64,000 nucleotides of DNA from Riptortus pedestris (lineage: Eukaryota > Arthropoda > Insecta > Hemiptera > Alydidae): positions 74,006,501 to 74,070,500 of the forward strand of contig CM032232.1 in NCBI GenBank assembly GCA_019009955.1, in the 5' to 3' direction. Shown here piece after piece: positions 49,730-61,394 of this stretch; position 1 is the stretch's first letter; each line of letters starts with the position of its first letter. The translations under genes and the position numbers were made by a program. The notes below the pieces were generated by a model. It was not told the origin of the DNA. It ran no database searches and was given only the letters and a program-made list of their open reading frames with translations.

Positions 49730-49815
49730 GTATCACACTAGGCTCCACAAGTTTGTTAACCTGCCTGAGAACCCGTCCCCATTATTCTTAGTTGCATAGA
49801 ACGGACTTTAATGTT
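49730..49815 (+). mobile_element. SINE 3' fragment
   Basis: TTAACCTGCCTGAGAACCCG then TCCCCATTATTCTTAGTTGC and ACGGACTTTAATG matches the SINE 3' body (ACCTGTAGATAACCCGTCCC, GATTAGCCAAAGTTG, GTGGACGTTAAT). The tRNA head is missing. Confidence 0.45.
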
Positions 49816-51849
49816 ATATCATATACACACTATAGAATTGGATATAATTCATTGAGGGGGCATGGCCCCTCAAATTTATTCTACTTCCATGGTAGCTACG
49901 GTTCAACAGAATTTTAATAATTCATAAACGTGAGTCGTAACTAATAGCAATTACCACTCAATTACTGGCTAAGCATTGGTGAGTATTAACATTGTCTTAT
50001 GAACCCCCGTTCAACATATAATTATCTCAATTCTAAAATATAAACTGAACAATTTAACTATTAAAAACATAACGACCAGCTCATTGGATCAAAAATAACT
50101 TACATTTTTTACTTTCTGTCTGTAAAACCGATACTTAGTGAGAATACTTCCAAAAATATAGGTTGTTTAGGTTAACAGAAACAGTAGACGACAACAAATA
50201 AAACATTGCTGCAAAATCATATTGGAACCCCCTCACCCCTAAAAAAATTTTGAGAATGACATCACTGTTGCTTTGTTTAAAATTTTGTAGTGTGGTTTAT
50301 AGAAAGATGTAGGAGAAGAGTACAAACCAGAGAGTTGTTGAATAATCTCACCATGGGGAACAGAGGCCTATTGTGTAACTTACGGTTGTCAACACACTAA
50401 GTGGTGGCTTCCCCATTGGGGGATGTGCGTTTGAACAGAATTCTGTTAGGTACTTCTTGCATGTTAGGTTGGGACTGCGTTTTATGTTTCCACTATTTTG
50501 GCTAAAGCTATTACAAGTAAACCTTAAGAATGATTTCTTAAATTTTAAACCAAATGAGGACATGATTAGAATATATTTTCAGTGCGGTATAGCAATACAT
50601 TGAAAAAGTCTATTTAACATATGATAAAAAGTCACATGTGATAAGCAAAAGAATGAATTACCATGACTATGTAAAGAATAGGTTATTGTGTTGTATTACT
50701 ATGAAAATAAAGTGGTATATCTGTATATAATACAATCAGATTAAATATTATTTAGGCAATTAATAAAGACTATTAGCATAGCTTGTTATTTTAAAGCTAT
50801 GTCTACTGTATCAGAACTTTAACATTGTATTTCTTCTTATTGTTACTCTGAATGGTTAGTGAAATCATTTATAGAGCGGATTTGTTAAGTCTAATACATA
50901 AAACCCGTACATAAGGACTATTCCCGCCATATATCTCTATTTCTACATCTCTAAACCCTTCTAGCATCTTGAATCTCATAGAAAGCTTCTTTATTTCCGG
51001 GATAAATAAACGTGATTTTCTCATTTTCAGTCCTCCCTAAACATACGACTATCACAGTTCCTACACTAAACGCACGTTGTTCACAATTAAACAATTAACG
51101 GCTTAAAATAGAAACACAACCCAATGAAAAGTGACTTAAAAATCTAATATAGAAGAAATTGTAGTAATAACCGCCAGGAAATAATAATGAATAACAGTAT
51201 ATAATTGAAAGATAATTAAATTAGATCGAGCTCGTAAAAAATAATCTTTAATTATATTTTTTCAGCGGATTCACACAATCTCCAGTAAAATCATTTCATT
51301 ATAGTTATTCGTTCATAAAATAATGAGAATATCGATTATTCTTAGGGGGAAAAAAGTCATATAATATTCACGATGCAATGATCAACGAGTCATGTTCTAT
51401 TCGATCACGAAACAGGAAGTAGCATGAAGAAAGTGTCCAGGTTCATGCTTCCGCTTCGGGAACGGTCTGTCATATGTGGACGATCCGTGAACCATATTCG
51501 GTCAGACCTTCCCTCTCAGCAGTTTCTCAAGTCATCAACATTACCATCTGATCGGATGAGACAATCGGGATTGGGCATCCTGACAGTAGTAATTTTTTTT
51601 TTCTTAATTGATGAAAATAATGTTTCTTCCTAGCCATGGGTAGGTACTGCAAGTATACTCGTCCAGAGAAAAGCTAATGAATGATAGTTGCAAGATTAAT
51701 TTTCATAATAATAGAAGATGATTGATTTCACATAGTGTAAAAGTAATCGTTACACATTTGTGAATATGTCAAGTAAAGATCTGTGAATATGTAAATGTGA
51801 AGCCCATGGGTGCTATACTATTTTACATTAGTATAATTAAATGGGTTAA

Positions 51850-51905
<56 letters not shown>

Positions 51906-52039
51906 AAACAAGTCCTTGTACTTAAAGAAGTTCTAATATAGATAAAATTTACAAAAAATAAAAATGCTCCTTCATTGTAGATTATAGACATGTTTAATGA
52001 AGTAAATTTAACGGAATTCATCACATTCTAATTCAAGGC
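49816..52039. other. AT-rich; decayed HINE scraps; no gene
   Basis: Minus-strand HINE-like phrases (ATTTTCAGTCCTCCCTAAAC near 51025, TTTTTTCAGCGGATTC near 51262) suggest two old fragments at about 50930-51080 and 51240-51330. A plus-strand frame at 51424-51633 is partly G+C-richer but unassigned. Confidence 0.35.
51855..51905. repeat. (TA)n microsatellite
   Basis: A TA run with one TG interruption, not bordered by HINE blocks. Confidence 0.95.
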
Positions 52040-52069
52040 ATAAGTGCAAAAGTGAAATTAAGGAGTGGC

Positions 52070-52350
52070 CATCGAGCCATAGGAGTACTAGACGGAAGGA
52101 AGTTGTTCTTGCCAGACTCAGGATCGGCCACACATACCTGACACATAAAGACTTATGTCAACGAAGGCCAACCCTATAAGCAAATACTGCAACAAACACC
52201 TTACGATAAAACACATACTGACCGACTGCATCCAACGAAAAAATTTTGACATACCCTACGATATGACAGAACTACTAACTGACAGCAACCAATATATTCC
52301 ACAAACACTAACATATCTAAAACATATAAACATTTACGAATACATATAGA
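52070..52350 (+). pseudogene. LINE ORF2 C-terminus, frameshifted relic
   Basis: One frame gives RKEVVLARLRIGHTYLTHKD then LCQRRP and a stop. Another frame then continues with CNKHLTIKHILTDCIQRK and on to a TAG near 52347. This is the same C-terminal domain as the LINE fragment at 40892-41240, broken by a frameshift near 52170. Sequence differences show a different LINE family or an older copy. Confidence 0.75.
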
Positions 52351-53567
52351 ATAAATTACAATAGTTCTACTTAGAAAGAGTTAAAAGGGATAACTTTTAT
52401 TATATATATTTAGACAAAGTACGGAAATGAGAAACACTCAGATATTAAAGGAATATTTTCCATACCATATAAATAAAATAGAATATGTGTAAGAAGGATT
52501 CATTATAAATTTATAATTTGTTCATGCATGAAGTTCCAATAACCCTTGTTCCACTCTTGGTATACAGAACTATAAAAATACGTAATGTTTTGGTATACGT
52601 TGATCTTATAAATGTATCTTCTGTGTTCTGCAATTGGTATGGAGAAATTTTCATTTTGTATTTCCGGTCTCTCAAACCGCCATACAGAATCTCATTTTAC
52701 TCATCTCATCTTCACTATGAAAAACTGTTGAATTCTATGATTTTTGAATAACTGGCATTTCGTTTATTATTTGACAGGATAACTTTTAGACACAAACTCT
52801 CTCTTCATTTGTAAATTTCAATGAGCGATGTATTTTTTTATGTTTGTAACTAGGGACAACGAAATGAAAAGTAAAATTTTGAATTATTCTTCTGTGAAAT
52901 TCTAAGTAAACTGTTTTTAGGGAATGTTATATGGATCCTTTATATCGGTAATTTTTAATTTCCGATATAAAGGATGATTAATGACAGACCTTCTATGGTG
53001 GTTCCATGTGTGTTTAGGCTTGTGAAAACTTCCAATTAACATTGGAATTGTTGTGTGAACTCTGTTTCACAGTTTCCGGTACCGGCAAGACTCATGGGAT
53101 CCACTTTCGGAATGTTATTGTCTTGACCATCCATTGGGATATCTCAATTGTCCATTAAAAGTATTGCCAATTCTGACTAGCTATTGGGATAATTAATCCG
53201 TTGAAAATTGAAATGTGCCGATCTTAATATTTATATAAACGTTATAGTCGCTGAAAATCAATATTCTTCACGCTTTCTTGAAAAATGTCTGTAAAAATGA
53301 TTAAGTTATTACGGACGCAACTCGTTTGGAACGGCTTTCGTTTTCCTCTAAAAATGAATTTTGTCATCCGTCCATTTCCACTCAATCGGTCTGTTTATTT
53401 GCTCATGCGGGAAAATCTCCTTAATGCGTTGAGGCCTCACCTTGATCCCATCAATTAAAATAAGGGAAATCTGCTAATAAAAGAAAATAATGGTATAAAG
53501 AAAGAGTTTTACGCTATAATGCTATGTTTAACTATGAATGTGTGAATAAGGGTGGAATGATAATGTG

Positions 53568-53570
<3 letters not shown>
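52351..53570. other. AT-rich; hairpin and a HINE 3'-end scrap; no gene
   Basis: The open frame at 52518-52751 is unassigned. TAAGGGAAATCTGCTAATAA (about 53461-53480) is a solitary HINE 3' terminus without the remainder of the element. Confidence 0.4.
52935..52975. repeat. Perfect 14-bp-arm hairpin
   Basis: ATCCTTTATATCGG and CCGATATAAAGGAT are exact complements separated by a 13-base A/T loop. Its role is unknown; a cruciform or MITE remnant is plausible. Confidence 0.8.
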
Positions 53571-53613
<43 letters not shown>

Positions 53614-53624
53614 TGTGTGTGTGT
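53571..53624. repeat. (TG)n microsatellite
   Basis: TG repeats with a single TATG interruption. Confidence 0.95.
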
Positions 53625-54185
53625 AATATTTCTCGCACAGAACAATTTTAGACCAGGTTTGATAAACTAATCATATATCTAATATCCTATGTTGTTTTAT
53701 TCAGTTATTATGGTACTCTGGGTTAAATATATTTCTCTGCATCGAGTAAATATTAATTTAAATTTCGTGTTAATTAAAGTATTAATACGTTCATGGAACT
53801 TTAATACCATACCACAACCAACCACAAGAGTTAACATAAAATAATTTATTAAAATTTATATTATTTTAGTATAGTGCATTAGTTTAGACATTGTAGTGGA
53901 TAAAAGATTGTGTAAAAAGTAACGCCAATGTGTCATGCAAACGGTCCATGAAAATGAAATAAGGCTACAGATTGTCTATATATATAGACAATTTAGAATA
54001 TTCATTAAAACATATTTTTGGTTAATTGAAATTTGCTGTAAAAAGTTAAATTGTTAAAACACTCCTAGAGAGAGGTTGCATAGTCAGCTGATCCTGCAAT
54101 CTTCCAATTTTGTCGTAGCTCTGTGCAGGAGTGCCAACTTGATGTGATTTAGTTTAAGAAGGCTTGGATAGTGGTTTGATGAAAT
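53625..54185. other. AT-rich, no gene; 22-bp palindrome
   Basis: A perfect palindrome, ATTGTCTATAT joined to ATATAGACAAT, lies at 53971-53992. No transcript-like feature was recognised. Confidence 0.5.
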
Positions 54186-54194
54186 CGAGTGAAA

Positions 54195-54350
54195 TAAGAC
54201 CCCGGGTCGCCCGGCAGTCGTGGTCCAGGCAACGCAGCTTTAATCAGCAGGCACTGACGATGGAGCGTTGACTCCGAAAGTGCACTCTGTATTATAATAA
54301 AAAACAGTAGAGGACTTGGCCTCCTTATTGATCCTCATCAATTGGTTCCT
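54195..54350 (+). other. G+C-rich island with hammerhead-ribozyme-like core (possible Penelope-like relic)
   Basis: CTGACGA (54254-54260), the stem GGAG/CTCC (54262-54265 with 54272-54275), GAAA (54276-54279), GTGCAC and TC (54286-54287) follow the hammerhead order CUGANGA - stem II - GAAA - two-base-pair stem III - UH. One unpaired T precedes stem II. All core residues are intact, but stem I pairs for only about three bases (GCA with TGT). CCGGG-tcg-CCCGG lies about 50 bases upstream. This short, compact arrangement resembles the minimal hammerheads of Penelope-like elements. No protein-coding part of such an element was found. Confidence 0.35.
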
Positions 54351-55017
54351 CTACCATCCAGCATATTCCAGAGATATGAAATAAGACCGGTAAAAATTTT
54401 ATATTTTAGCATAAGAATAATATGAGAGAGTCAGTGTAGCAATCCAGTAATCTTCATTAAGGTTTTTCAATGGAAACTGTATATGAGGAAAGGTAAATAG
54501 TCAATAGCTCTAGAGAGAGAGGTTGCTGTGAGAGGATTTCGTCATAATAGTCATATTTGACCGGTCAAGGTTGGAGAAAGGATGTTGAATAGGAGCTATC
54601 TGGAGGCAAAAGCTATTACTTGGCTTGAGTATGGTGGAACCGTTTTAGAAATTATGTTTTACCTGGAATTCTATATTAGGGGGCTTGTTTGCAGCAATAG
54701 GGATAACGAGAGTATATTAGGGTTGCGAATACAACGCCTTAGTAAAGGCAAATTTACTGACGTTAATGTTAGTGGAAAATAGATTTTTTTTTATTTTTAC
54801 TACTTCATTTTATTAATTCAATGGACGAAACGCACCACCAGAAAATAATACTATTGATATTTTAACTATGTATATAGTTGGAGGAGAACGCCTTTCCAGA
54901 GAATTGGTTGAGTTCATCATCACTTTGGTCTTTTCTCACTATTCAAATCTTAATAAGAACTTCCGAAGTGTTGATTCTCAAAGGGTTTCATAACGTTTCC
55001 TCCATTATCTGTATATA
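54351..55017. other. AT-rich, no gene seen
   Basis: An unassigned open frame at 54582-54782 and one at 54878-55069 that runs into the HINE 5' end lack other support. Confidence 0.4.
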
Positions 55018-55648
55018 TAAAAAGTCCGTCACGCAGGGGCTGCGTAAACTTAGCAGATTTCTCACTTAAGTTTTACAATAGAGAAATCTGCCTAATAATA
55101 ACAGTAGTAGGAAGGTATCTCTAGACCTATTCACGAGGGATGAATAGTTACGGAAACGGCCGCACTAGCTCTCGGCGGATAGTCCCGAACATAGCTGACT
55201 CTTGCCGACCACACATACAATACAATTGCAAAATATCTCTCTGTTAATATTCAAGATACAGAATAAATGTATAGAACAATATTTATAGTAAATTTAATTT
55301 GCAATAAGATTGATTTTATACAATTTTTCGATCTGATGCATAATAACGAAGATATTTCGAATTTTCAAAAATTCCTCCTTCTTAAACCCCCCTCCCACTA
55401 GTCCGATTTCAGCCATTAACGAACTTGATCTTTCTTTTTAAACGCTTAAATATGAAGTTTGGCAACGATCAAACAAAAATTGCGACCGCTAGAGCGTTTT
55501 ATATATATATATATATATATAATTTTGAACGAACCTCATTTTCGTCATCTCCTGGGTAGGATCGATGTACATTTGAGGAAATGTTTCAAAACTCGCGTCA
55601 TGAGTACGACCTCAATAGCTGATTTCCCTTAAGGGAAATCTGCTAAAA
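55018..55648 (+). mobile_element. Full-length HINE/DINE-like element
   Basis: It begins AAAAGTCCGTCACGCAGGGG then CTGCGTAAAC and TTAGCAGATTTC. It has the GAAACGGCCGCACTAGCTCT 5' region, the middle block, GCGACCGCTAGAGCG, (TA)n at about 55499-55520, and CGTCATCTCCTGGGTAGGATC. It ends in the intact palindrome GATTTCCCTTAAGGGAAATC (55621-55640) plus TGCTAA. With the copy at 429 it defines both ends of the family. Confidence 0.8.
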
Positions 55649-56302
55649 TGAGTTTTTGTCTGTTTGTCCTTTATAGAATCGTAAACGGCTAAATCGAATT
55701 TTATGAAACTTGGTATGTATATTACTACTAACCCAGCTTAGGTTTTAGAAAATATTAATATTCTCTTAGACAAACCGGAGTGTGGGTTATAAGGGAGGCC
55801 TGAAACTAAAAACAGCGATATTTCGGTTCCTATTGGTTTTTCGGCAAATATGCACATAAGAAAAGTTGTTATTTTGTTATTTAGAATTACGTTTGTTATT
55901 TACACTTTCGTCGTATAACGAAGTTTGAATGAGGTGTACACGAAAAACTATAGGAGGGTTCAACAATGATATAGGGCGAGAAAGATTAAATCGGCATCAA
56001 AGAAACTCCGTATTTTTGACTATAATAATATGATAATCTATGAATTTATTATGTAATATATATAAAAAAACAAGCTTTGGAAACGGTTAATATAAAAATA
56101 TTGTGTACTTTGTAGAATTAAGCACATAAGAAATACTTTTATTATTAACATATCCCCAGCACGACGGACTCGTTTGTAAATCCTAAGGATTGAAACGGGA
56201 AAATGTAAAAATATTGTACTAAGTAAAGCCCCCACAAAAAATACCATCATGATTCGGCCTCAAATGATTTCCCAGGCGAAACCGAGTACCTCAGCTAGTA
56301 AA
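55649..56302 (+). mobile_element. Helitron-like non-autonomous element abutting the HINE
   Basis: The left part has GTCTGTTTGTCC then ACGGCTAAATCGAATTTTAT and GAAACTTGGTATGTAT. The right end is CCAGGCGAAACCGAGTACCT then CAGCTAGT. This left motif ('cggctaaa-cgaattt-atgaaa-ttggtatg') and a GCGAA-CCG-GTACCTCAGCTAG-T end are familiar from insect Helitron-derived repeats that terminate in CTAG next to T. There is no Rep/helicase frame, and a minus-strand frame at 56038-56250 is unassigned. It starts where the upstream HINE ends, so it may have inserted beside it or vice versa. Confidence 0.5.
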
Positions 56303-56821
56303 GAATAAATCCCAATGTTTTTAGTTTGGTCGATATTCATTGGTTGAGGAATATCAAAACATGAGACAGAGACATAAGAGAAGTGTAACTATTCGTGTTT
56401 TCAGCTATTGTTGATAAGCGCAGCTCTATTTTTCATCAACCTTCTATTATATCTCTGCCATTAAGAATTTTTTTTATGCATGACTACGAATGAATTTGAT
56501 ATTTAATCAATAAAAATTTACCTGTAATAAAAGTATTTTTACTGATTTTTTTAATGAATATGGTGGTAGTGTTTAAACAAAAACAAACTTTTTTTGTTAT
56601 ATTGTTGGATTGCCTATCATGGTCTTCTTAATAATAATAAAATATATATTTTTTTTGTTTCTCATTGATTTGTCCTTCATACATAATTCCTTGTAGTTGA
56701 AGGCTTTGTCCATCCGCTTCCATGAAGAATTAAACGTAGCAATGGAGGGCGACCGTAGTTCCTGGCGCAACAATCTCGATTTATGAATTACATAAAAACA
56801 TAAAGGAAACAAGTATTTACA
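56303..56821. other. AT-rich, no gene seen
   Basis: An unassigned minus-strand frame occurs at 56597-56812. No repeat was recognised. Confidence 0.4.
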
Positions 56822-56854
56822 TATAATTTTCTCCTCTGGTCTTGACTGCGCCAG

Positions 56855-56950
56855 ATGAAGCGTCCTTGGTCTTTTAACATCGGGGACGAGGCCGACACGA
56901 TCCTGGACAGCTCCTGGAACTGGAACGACTCTACATCTATGAGTTGTTGA
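56855..56950 (+). CDS. Candidate short terminal exon, strand uncertain
   Basis: A G+C-rich island has strong third-position G/C preference. On the plus strand, TTTTCTCCTCTGGTCTTGAC then TGCGCCAG is a good acceptor immediately before ATGAAGCGTCCTTGG. The frame encodes MKRPWSFNIGDEADTILDSS followed by WNWNDSTSMSC and a TGA at 56948, with a possible N-glycosylation site NDST. On the minus strand an alternative frame (about 56964 down to 56822) is open and reads VQQLIDVESFQFQELSRIV then SASSPMLKDQGRFIWRSQ, equally protein-like, with a moderate donor TAT|GTAAAT. No family is recognised for either. The plus frame cannot follow the phase-1 donor at 29089 directly, because that joining meets a stop after about eight codons. 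Confidence 0.3.
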   Translation: MKRPWSFNIGDEADTILDSSWNWNDSTSMSC

Positions 56951-56964
56951 ACATTTATGTTAAA

Positions 56965-59900
56965 AGAGTCCTCCTTTTTGATTACTAAATTTTAGGGTAG
57001 ATCCAGGAAATATATGATTCAGCAAAGGGGAAAACCTACATTAATGGCTAGATGTGTCATAATATTACAATATATTTAATATTCACCTATATCAATCTTC
57101 TTCAGTACTCTGTCTCTCGTCTTCTTCTACAATACCGTTAATTTTCAGTTCTTATTTCCATTTATCTGGGATAATGTTTTAATTTTTGGAAATTCTCTGT
57201 GTGGAAGGGTAACTACACTCAAGAAATGATTTCCTCATCTGATAAATAATTCTCGATTTACGCTAAATAGCGAAGAGAGTTATGTATCTGAGTTTATTTA
57301 TGTGTAAAATGAAAATTACTTCAACATTTTTATATTGCCAAATTAGATTTAAGTCACTTTCTTTCGCTTATTTAAGTTATCTAGCTTGACACAGTAAAAT
57401 GGAAGAAATAAATAAATCTTAATTAAATAATTACCAAGACATTGATTATTTCAGCTAGTTATCTAGAGCGCTATTTATTTATGTGCTCAATTTATTATGA
57501 AACAAAGTTTTATTTCTTTTTACTATCCTCAAATCAGTCAATTTCACGGAAAATATCAGCATAACGAATTTGCTATTGTCTTATTCCTGTCCCGTCTTAT
57601 CGGGTGGATCAGAGTTTTAGAGCATTGTTGAAGTACACTTAGTTGTATATTATCTGCATACATATTCACTATCATGAAGCATTCATTATGAAGCATCTGT
57701 AAAATATTTTGAATTGTCCCACGAATAAGTTAGAAAGAGGAAAATTATCATGTAAAAAATAATGATTAAATTTTTTACTGTGATAAGATTTTGACGAAAT
57801 GATTTTGTTTAATTTATTATCTAAGAATCCAAGCCAGTAGTAAATTTGATTCATACAAAAAAATATTCTACAAACACAAAAATATATTACAAAATTAATT
57901 TGGGGTGATGTCGGTGGTAATTAAAAAAACGTTTAGATTAAATTTGCGCTCAACATTAAATTATCTATTAAATGTGGTGCTGATCTGTTATTAATTGACT
58001 AGTGGTGGACGTTGTATCCCCGTTCTAAGCGAATAGGGTTTTCATTTTTTGCTTAATTTACTATCACGAGGGACCTTAACATTGACTAAAGTCTTTATAG
58101 CGTCTAAAGAGGAAACTTGATCTTGCCAATGGACTTGTCAATCTTGTGTTTAATAAACTAATCTCAGTTCACAGTTTGTTATGCTTGAATTTAACACTTT
58201 TAATTTTTTTCTTGTTCCCACGATAATCTGGTCTGAGAAATTGCCCGCCGTCATGCAAATAAAGTATTGTAAGAATGGATTTCAGAGAAAGTATAAAATA
58301 AATGACCAGTAATATTCCATGCATTGTTGATAATACCAAAATTATGCAATAATTCTTCCGGCAAGCGTTTTGATAAGAATGTAAGTGGGAAAACGAGAGT
58401 AAATATTAGATCGATATCTGAAGTAAAATATCATTCGCCATTTCCAATTTGTTTCAAAACCTTTCTTATTGTATGTTTTATGTAAGACTGACAGTTAAGC
58501 ACTTCCTGCAGTTCCTAAGGTTGATTTTCGTGTTTTAATGAAACAAAGAGTTATTCCCATGGTTGGTTCGTTGGTCACCGTTCCTTTTGAATTAGGAGTT
58601 CCAGAATTGATTTACTTCTGTTTCTTTTTCTTTTTATACAGTTATTTTCATTAGTGCTATTAATTTTGTTTTTCATTTTCATCTGTGCATAGAAACGATG
58701 TTGCCAACAAACATTGTTCATAATAATGACCGTAAAACTATTATGTATTAGTCATTACAGAATTTTATTATTCATGAGTATGCCGTAACGAAAAATCGAA
58801 AGAGTATTACTTTCGAAAGAATATTATATAAGAGCCATACGCATAGGCAGTAAATTAAATAAAACAGAATTAGGTAAGACTTAGGATATTGGATAGGTCC
58901 AGAAAATTTGTCCTACTTTCCTAAAGAGTTGAAATGTAAATTTGAAAACCTGGTTTGCAGAGTCCACCTTCGCTCGGCGAAAAATGCCCGCCTGAACCAC
59001 TTTCGTTCATTAAAAATCAGGGCAACTACGAATAACTGGAATTACGTCGGGAGCCTGATATCGTCGCCTGAGCTATAGAGAAAGGAGGTTGCGATTCTTC
59101 GAATGAATAGCATCTCACAAAGTCCAAAGTAATAAGCACACATGCATAGCACTTTGAAGGGCTCGCTTTTGCAAGGAGTGAATTAATGTATGAAGTTTTT
59201 ATCATGCTAGTGATCATTCTCATGACAAGAATCGAAGATGCATCTTCCCCAGGTGTTCTTTAAGAAACCTCTTCTTATTCTATCTGTCCCTAAAACATTC
59301 TGTGGTTCCCAATAATTTGGATATTTTCTAAGGTCTCTAATAGTCTTGGCCTTTCTCGAGCTTTTAAATTTTGTAATCAATACATTTTTTTACTCATTAT
59401 AGATCGGTAATTAGAATTTAGAGGCATCATTCTGGAGAAAACGGAATATTCATCAAAACTCATAATTATTTATTTTCTATAGTAAAATAAAATTTAGGTG
59501 GCCTGCCTTACTATTTGTAGCTGTTGGCATTACATTCAAGAGCATTGCAAATATCATTCAAAAGGGATGTAAACGGTTTCTAGTTATATCCCACAGTAAT
59601 GTTATTGTGCTCATAGTAACGTTCAGTATCACAAAAAAAATCAGGCACTTCCCGAAGAAAACCTTCCTCCTAAGCTGACATGCCACTAAAACAAATAATA
59701 ACCTACTAATTCTAGGTGATCGTGGGGTAGCTTGCAATGTAACCGCATTTCTAAGGAACATCTCCAATTATTAGACATTTAAATTTCTGATGTTCTTTGT
59801 AATATTTACAATATCACAAAAAGTAAGTGAATGAAACTTATCCTTGAACGTTTGAGTTTGTTCTTCTTCGTTCTACACATTAATTCCATATAGGCAATAA

Positions 59901-61029
59901 CTACCTCTACTTACATTAGTATTGATATTAAGGAAAAATAAAGCATACGATTTAATCTATTTATTTTTAGTGTCAAATGAAAATATAATTATATGTTCAA
60001 AATGTATGAGATACCGCTTTGGATAGGCAACATTAAGGCATTCATCCCTATAATTATTTCTAAATATGGCAGCCATTTTGGTCACAAAGAAAAAGAACGT
60101 TGGCTGAAAACAAAAAAAGAAAAATTATTTAAAATGGCCATTAATGAGATTAGGAAATGACTCCCATAAATAGCGAAAGTTATCTCATAATGGGCTAATG
60201 AAATTTGAAATGGGTGGACGGAGAATTTTAAGTGAGTATTATATAAAGATGAGAATCTAGACTAGAACAATAGTTAATTATCAAGAATTTACAATGGTTA
60301 TTCTCTTGATAAAACGTAAGCCTTTCAGAAGATACAAGAGATAAAATTTCGTTTACTCAGACGAGCTGATGTACCAACAATCTGCCTGTACAATTCAGTC
60401 TTAATTTATTCGGAGAATCACTTTGGTGTTCTTCTTCATCCATCCAAGTTACAAAATACCTGATTACAGATTTGATAAAATCTATAATAGAAGAGATGGA
60501 ACAGTAGAAGTTCCCTTTCAGATTAGATTATGAGTCCGTTCGCAAAAAATATAAATACGGGTTGAGCTAAAAACAAAATTATAAAATTCGGTAGGACACT
60601 ATTATTAGAATTTTATATTTTTTTCGGGTGGTGGTGGAGATACCTAGTATTCATTGTCATAAAGAAACAAATTTTAAGTGAAATGTGGCAAATATTCCTT
60701 TAGAATAAATTTTTAATTTTAATGTAGTTTCTGAGGAGCAAACCTATCCATTTGCTTGAAATAGTTCTACATTTTAAGTGTTCTAGTTGAGGTTGTTCAC
60801 TTCTGAAATGTGTTCTTCATTCTTCTCAATCACTGATTAGTACCAAAATAAATCAATCAGTTATTTCGGTATATAGCCAAAGGCATGTAACTCATATAAA
60901 GGTATTAGAATTTTATAGTTTCCACTCCTCATTTCGTATTAGAAATAAGCCTGTATATCACAATCCGCCGTATTTAAAAATAAAAATATGACTACCTAAA
61001 TGCGACATACTATATGATGTTTGTCCAGT
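56965..61029. other. AT-rich, no gene seen
   Basis: Unassigned short frames occur at 57672-57854, 59026-59223 and 59558-59767. A slightly G+C-richer patch at about 58960-59060 has no frame of interest. No transposon family was recognised. Confidence 0.4.
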
Positions 61030-61394
61030 TGACCAGGAGGATGGGGCAGAATCAGAAATACAAAGTATCTCCATTATTATGATTTGAATTGAAAAATGTC
61101 ATAAATCTTGTTGAGAACAAAATTTTCAATTACAATGGTTATTCCAAAAATGTTTTCTCTTACTTGAATATTAATCAAGATATTTGAAAGTATTTAATCT
61201 TCAGTGCTCTCTAAATTGTCTCCTTCTAATGTGATTTTCACTTAGAAAACTTAAGCCATTAAACATCTCATGCCCAGCTAAAAATTCAAATCCTGTTTAT
61301 GTAGGATTCTTGTTACAGAAAAAATATGGAATGGATCGGTAGCTTATCCAGCCCGTGGAAATCTGCTTAGTAGACCCTGCGTGACAGAGTTTTG
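61030..61394 (-). mobile_element. HINE/DINE-like element, degraded 5' half
   Basis: Minus-strand family phrases include the complement of AAGTATCTCCATTATTATGA, TTGAATATTAATCAAGATAT and TTCAGTGCTCTCTAAATTG. It ends with GTGGAAATCTGCTTAGTAG, then CCCTGCGTGACAGAGTTTT, the family 5' end with a deletion. Confidence 0.6.
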
